Assembly: GCA_007695015.1 (NCBI GenBank)
Contig: REEN01000065.1
Location: 1-64,000 of the forward strand
DNA: 64,000 nt
Source of the DNA: Marinilabiliales bacterium
GTDB lineage: Bacteria; Bacteroidota; Bacteroidia; Bacteroidales; PUMT01
Reading direction: 5' to 3'
Below, piece after piece: positions 61,140-64,000 of the stretch. The translations under genes were made by a program, and so were the position numbers. Below the pieces are notes generated by a model. It saw nothing but the letters and a program-made list of their open reading frames with translations, had not been told where the DNA came from and made no database searches. Each line of letters begins with the position of its first letter. Position 1 is the first letter of the stretch.

Positions 61140-64000
61140 ATGTCATTCAGAAGAGATACCAAGGTAAAAAGCAGTTTTACAAAGATCTCTATTGGTCTCG
61201 CATCACCCGAGGAGATACTTGAGCGCTCAAGCGGAGAGGTACTCAAACCAGAGACCATTAATTACAGGACCTATAAGCCCGAGAGGGACGGTCTTTTCTG
61301 CGAACGGATCTTCGGGCCCGTGAAGGATTACGAGTGCCACTGCGGTAAATACAAGCGCATCAGGTACAAAGGCATTGTGTGCGACCGTTGTGGTGTCGAG
61401 GTTACCGAAAAGAAGGTGAGGCGTGAAAGAATGGGGCACATAAACCTTGTCGTTCCCGTGGCCCACATATGGTATTTCAAGTCGCTGCCCAACAAGATAG
61501 GGTATCTTCTCGGACTTCCCACGAAGAAACTTGAATCGATTATCTACTACGAACGTTACGTCGTTATCAACCCCGGTGTAAAGCAGGCTGACGGTGTTGA
61601 ATACCTTGACTTCCTTACTGAGGAAGAGTACCTTGACATCTTTGAGTCTCTGCCCAAGGATAACCAGAATCTTGAAGATGACGATCCCAATAAGTTCATC
61701 GCCGGCATGGGTGCGGAGGCGCTTAATTTGCTACTGTCACGGATAGACCTTGATGAGCTCTCCTATTCACTGCGTCACAAGGCAAACACGGAAACTTCCC
61801 AGCAGAGGAAAAATGAGGCCCTGAAGAGGCTGCAGGTGGTTGAGGCTTTCCGTGCGTCCAAGGGTATTAACAAGTCTGAATGGATGGTAGTGAAGGTAGT
61901 ACCTGTAATTCCTCCCGAGCTGCGGCCTCTTGTGCCACTTGACGGGGGGCGCTTTGCCACATCAGACCTGAATGATCTTTACCGGAGGGTTATAATAAGG
62001 AATAACAGGCTCAAGCGCCTGATAGAGATAAAGGCTCCCGAGGTCATACTCCGCAATGAGAAGAGGATGCTGCAGGAGTCTGTCGACTCCCTGTTTGATA
62101 ACTCAAGGAAGGCCAATGCGGTTAAGACCGATGCCAACAGGCCTCTCAAGTCCCTCAGCGACAGCCTTAAGGGTAAGCAGGGACGGTTCCGCCAGAACCT
62201 GCTGGGTAAAAGGGTCGACTATTCAGCCCGGTCGGTTATAGTTGTGGGCCCGGAGCTGGAGCTGCATGAATGCGGACTTCCGAAGGATATGGCCGCTGAG
62301 TTGTATAAGCCCTTTATTATAAGGAAGTTGATAGAGAGGGGCATTGTAAAGACCGTCAAGTCAGCCAAAAAGATCGTCGACCGTAAAGACCCTGTTGTAT
62401 GGGATATACTGGAGAATGTGATAAAGGGGCACCCGGTCCTTCTGAACCGTGCACCGACTCTGCATCGTCTGGGAATACAGTCCTTCCAGCCAAAAATGAT
62501 AGAGGGGAAGGCTATACAGCTTCACCCGCTGGTATGTACGGCGTTTAACGCCGATTTTGACGGCGACCAGATGGCTGTACACCTGCCGCTCGGCAATGCT
62601 GCCATCCTTGAGGCCCAGATACTGATGCTTGCATCGCATAATATTCTGAACCCTGCAAACGGCGCTCCCATCAGTGTGCCATCACAGGACATGGTACTCG
62701 GACTCTATTATCTGACAAAAGCCCGTAAAAGTGAGCCTGACCATCCGGTGAAAGGTGAAGACATGGTTTTTTATTCACCTGAAGAGGTGATCATTGCCTA
62801 TAACGAAAAAGTGGCGGACCTTCATGCTATTATCAAGGTTAAGATCAGGGATTATACTACAGGTGAATCCAGTATGGTTGAAACAACCGTAGGCCGTGTA
62901 ATTTTCAACCAGTACGTTCCCGATGAGGCAGGATTTATAAATGAACTGCTTACCAAGAAGTCACTTCGCGAAATTATCGGACTGGTCCTGAAAAAGACCG
63001 GGACTGCCAAGACTGCCAGGTTCCTTGACAGCATCAAGAATATGGGGTTCGAAATGGCCTTCAGGGGAGGCCTGTCATTCAACCTCGACGATGTAATCAT
63101 TCCTGATCAGAAGACCGAACTTATTGACGAAGGTTATGCCCAGGTTGAAGAGGTGTTCAATAATTACAATATGGGGTTCATTACCAATAATGAGCGCTAC
63201 AACCAGATCATTGACATCTGGACACACATAAACGCCAAGCTGACCCAGACACTGATGAGGCAGCTTACAGCCGACCAGCAGGGGTTCAACCCGGTTTACA
63301 TGATGCTGGACTCGGGTGCCCGGGGATCCAAAGAGCAGATCAGGCAGCTTTCCGGTATGAGGGGACTTATGGCCAAGCCACAGAAATCCGGCTCCGCAGG
63401 TTCGGAAATCATTGAGAACCCCATATTGTCCAATTTCAAGGAGGGGTTGTCAGTTCTCGAATACTTTATTTCAACCCACGGTGCCAGGAAAGGTCTGGCC
63501 GACACTGCCCTCAAGACTGCTGATGCAGGTTACCTTACCAGGAGACTGGTTGATGTTTCACAGGATGTGATCGTTTCGGAGCCTGACTGCGGGACTTTGC
63601 GGGGACTTCAGGCGACAGCCATCAGGAACAACGAAGAGGTTGTAGAATCGCTTACTGAAAGGATACTGGGCCGGACAACCGTTCATGATGTGTACCACCC
63701 GTCAACCGGTGAGCTGGTAGTAGCTGCAGGGGAGGAACTGACCGAAGAGATTACAGCCGTCATAGAAGAATCGCCGATAGAACAGGTTGAGATCAGGTCG
63801 GTACTTACATGCGAGAGCAAGAAGGGTGTATGTGCTAAATGTTACGGCCGGAGCCTTGCAACCGGAAAAATGGTGCAGATTGGAGAAGCGGTGGGTGTTA
63901 TTGCGGCACAGTCGATTGGTGAGCCCGGTACACAGCTAACGCTCCGCACATTCCACGTTGGCGGTACAGCTTCGAACATTGCTGCCGAATCAAGCATACT
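61140..64000 (+). CDS. rpoC: DNA-directed RNA polymerase subunit beta', 3' end beyond window
   Basis: Translation from the ATG at 61140 gives [20 protein letters not shown], then the zinc-ribbon [20 protein letters not shown] at about 69-88, and the catalytic N470ADFDGDQM478 that holds the active-site Mg2+. The trigger-loop region [16 protein letters not shown] is near the right edge. About 953 residues are present of the roughly 1400 expected. It starts 74 bp after rpoB in the same operon. The frame stays open to the end of the window. Confidence 0.98.
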   Translation, partial: MSFRRDTKVKSSFTKISIGLASPEEILERSSGEVLKPETINYRTYKPERDGLFCERIFGPVKDYECHCGKYKRIRYKGIVCDRCGVEVTEKKVRRERMGHINLVVPVAHIWYFKSLPNKIGYLLGLPTKKLESIIYYERYVVINPGVKQADGVEYLDFLTEEEYLDIFESLPKDNQNLEDDDPNKFIAGMGAEALNLLLSRIDLDELSYSLRHKANTETSQQRKNEALKRLQVVEAFRASKGINKSEWMVVKVVPVIPPELRPLVPLDGGRFATSDLNDLYRRVIIRNNRLKRLIEIKAPEVILRNEKRMLQESVDSLFDNSRKANAVKTDANRPLKSLSDSLKGKQGRFRQNLLGKRVDYSARSVIVVGPELELHECGLPKDMAAELYKPFIIRKLIERGIVKTVKSAKKIVDRKDPVVWDILENVIKGHPVLLNRAPTLHRLGIQSFQPKMIEGKAIQLHPLVCTAFNADFDGDQMAVHLPLGNAAILEAQILMLASHNILNPANGAPISVPSQDMVLGLYYLTKARKSEPDHPVKGEDMVFYSPEEVIIAYNEKVADLHAIIKVKIRDYTTGESSMVETTVGRVIFNQYVPDEAGFINELLTKKSLREIIGLVLKKTGTAKTARFLDSIKNMGFEMAFRGGLSFNLDDVIIPDQKTELIDEGYAQVEEVFNNYNMGFITNNERYNQIIDIWTHINAKLTQTLMRQLTADQQGFNPVYMMLDSGARGSKEQIRQLSGMRGLMAKPQKSGSAGSEIIENPILSNFKEGLSVLEYFISTHGARKGLADTALKTADAGYLTRRLVDVSQDVIVSEPDCGTLRGLQATAIRNNEEVVESLTERILGRTTVHDVYHPSTGELVVAAGEELTEEITAVIEESPIEQVEIRSVLTCESKKGVCAKCYGRSLATGKMVQIGEAVGVIAAQSIGEPGTQLTLRTFHVGGTASNIAAESSI

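Overview
The window looks like a contiguous piece of a Bacteroidota chromosome, most likely an anaerobic member of the Bacteroidales or a close relative. Reasons: a SusC/SusD pair, PorT and a PorE-like OmpA protein, a fused FeoA-FeoB, a TamL-like lipoprotein, DUF3276 and DUF5606 proteins, the small ribosomal protein bTHX, and many promoters of the Bacteroidota type (TTTG about 19 nt before TAnnTTTG). Rubredoxin and a sodium-pumping methylmalonyl-CoA decarboxylase point to an anaerobic, propionate-forming metabolism. No phage, insertion sequence, CRISPR array or resistance cassette is visible. Most of the window is vertically inherited core and envelope genes.

Layout. 1-9.1 kb: end of a TPR/PD40/OmpA protein, an OsmC-family protein, a Cys-rich DUF6485 miniprotein, a tricorn-like protease and a GH3/beta-lactamase-fold fusion. 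9.3-13.8 kb: operon for methylmalonyl-CoA epimerase and the decarboxylase (carboxyltransferase, OadG-like subunit, biotin carrier, membrane pump), followed by a rubredoxin gene. 13.9-19.7 kb: PepD dipeptidase, an M-box magnesium riboswitch with mgtE, a paralogue of the GH3/beta-lactamase protein that lacks the GH3 catalytic barrel, and a DUF456 membrane protein. 19.7-24.7 kb: feoAB with a Cys-rich partner, then a two-gene unit (unknown protein plus an ADP-ribosylglycohydrolase-like protein without its metal ligands), then DUF3276. 24.9-29.2 kb: nusB, DUF1573 lipoprotein, yajC, ybbR-like, coaE and DUF5606. 29.5-34.8 kb: an orphan SusC/SusD pair. 34.9-50.4 kb: lipoproteins, Omp85-type proteins, cysH, mnmA with a repeat-filled insertion, bTHX, a malate/lactate-type dehydrogenase, porT, an rRNA methyltransferase, tamL, two sodium-coupled amino-acid transporters and a helix-hairpin-helix protein.

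50.5-64 kb is the translation/transcription core: rpsU, xerC, hpf, four tRNAs, tuf, tRNA-Trp, secE, nusG, rplK, rplA, rplJ, rplL, rpoB and rpoC (running off the right edge). Structured leaders lie before rplK and rplJ, and an attenuator-like terminator separates rplL from rpoB.

I see no clear case for a wholly new multi-gene system. The most unusual items are the ADP-ribosylglycohydrolase pseudoenzyme and its unknown partner gene, the MnmA insertion made of 21-nt repeats, the terminator-coupled M-box in a Bacteroidota genome, and a window-wide pattern of in-frame repeats or low-complexity segments in otherwise conserved proteins.
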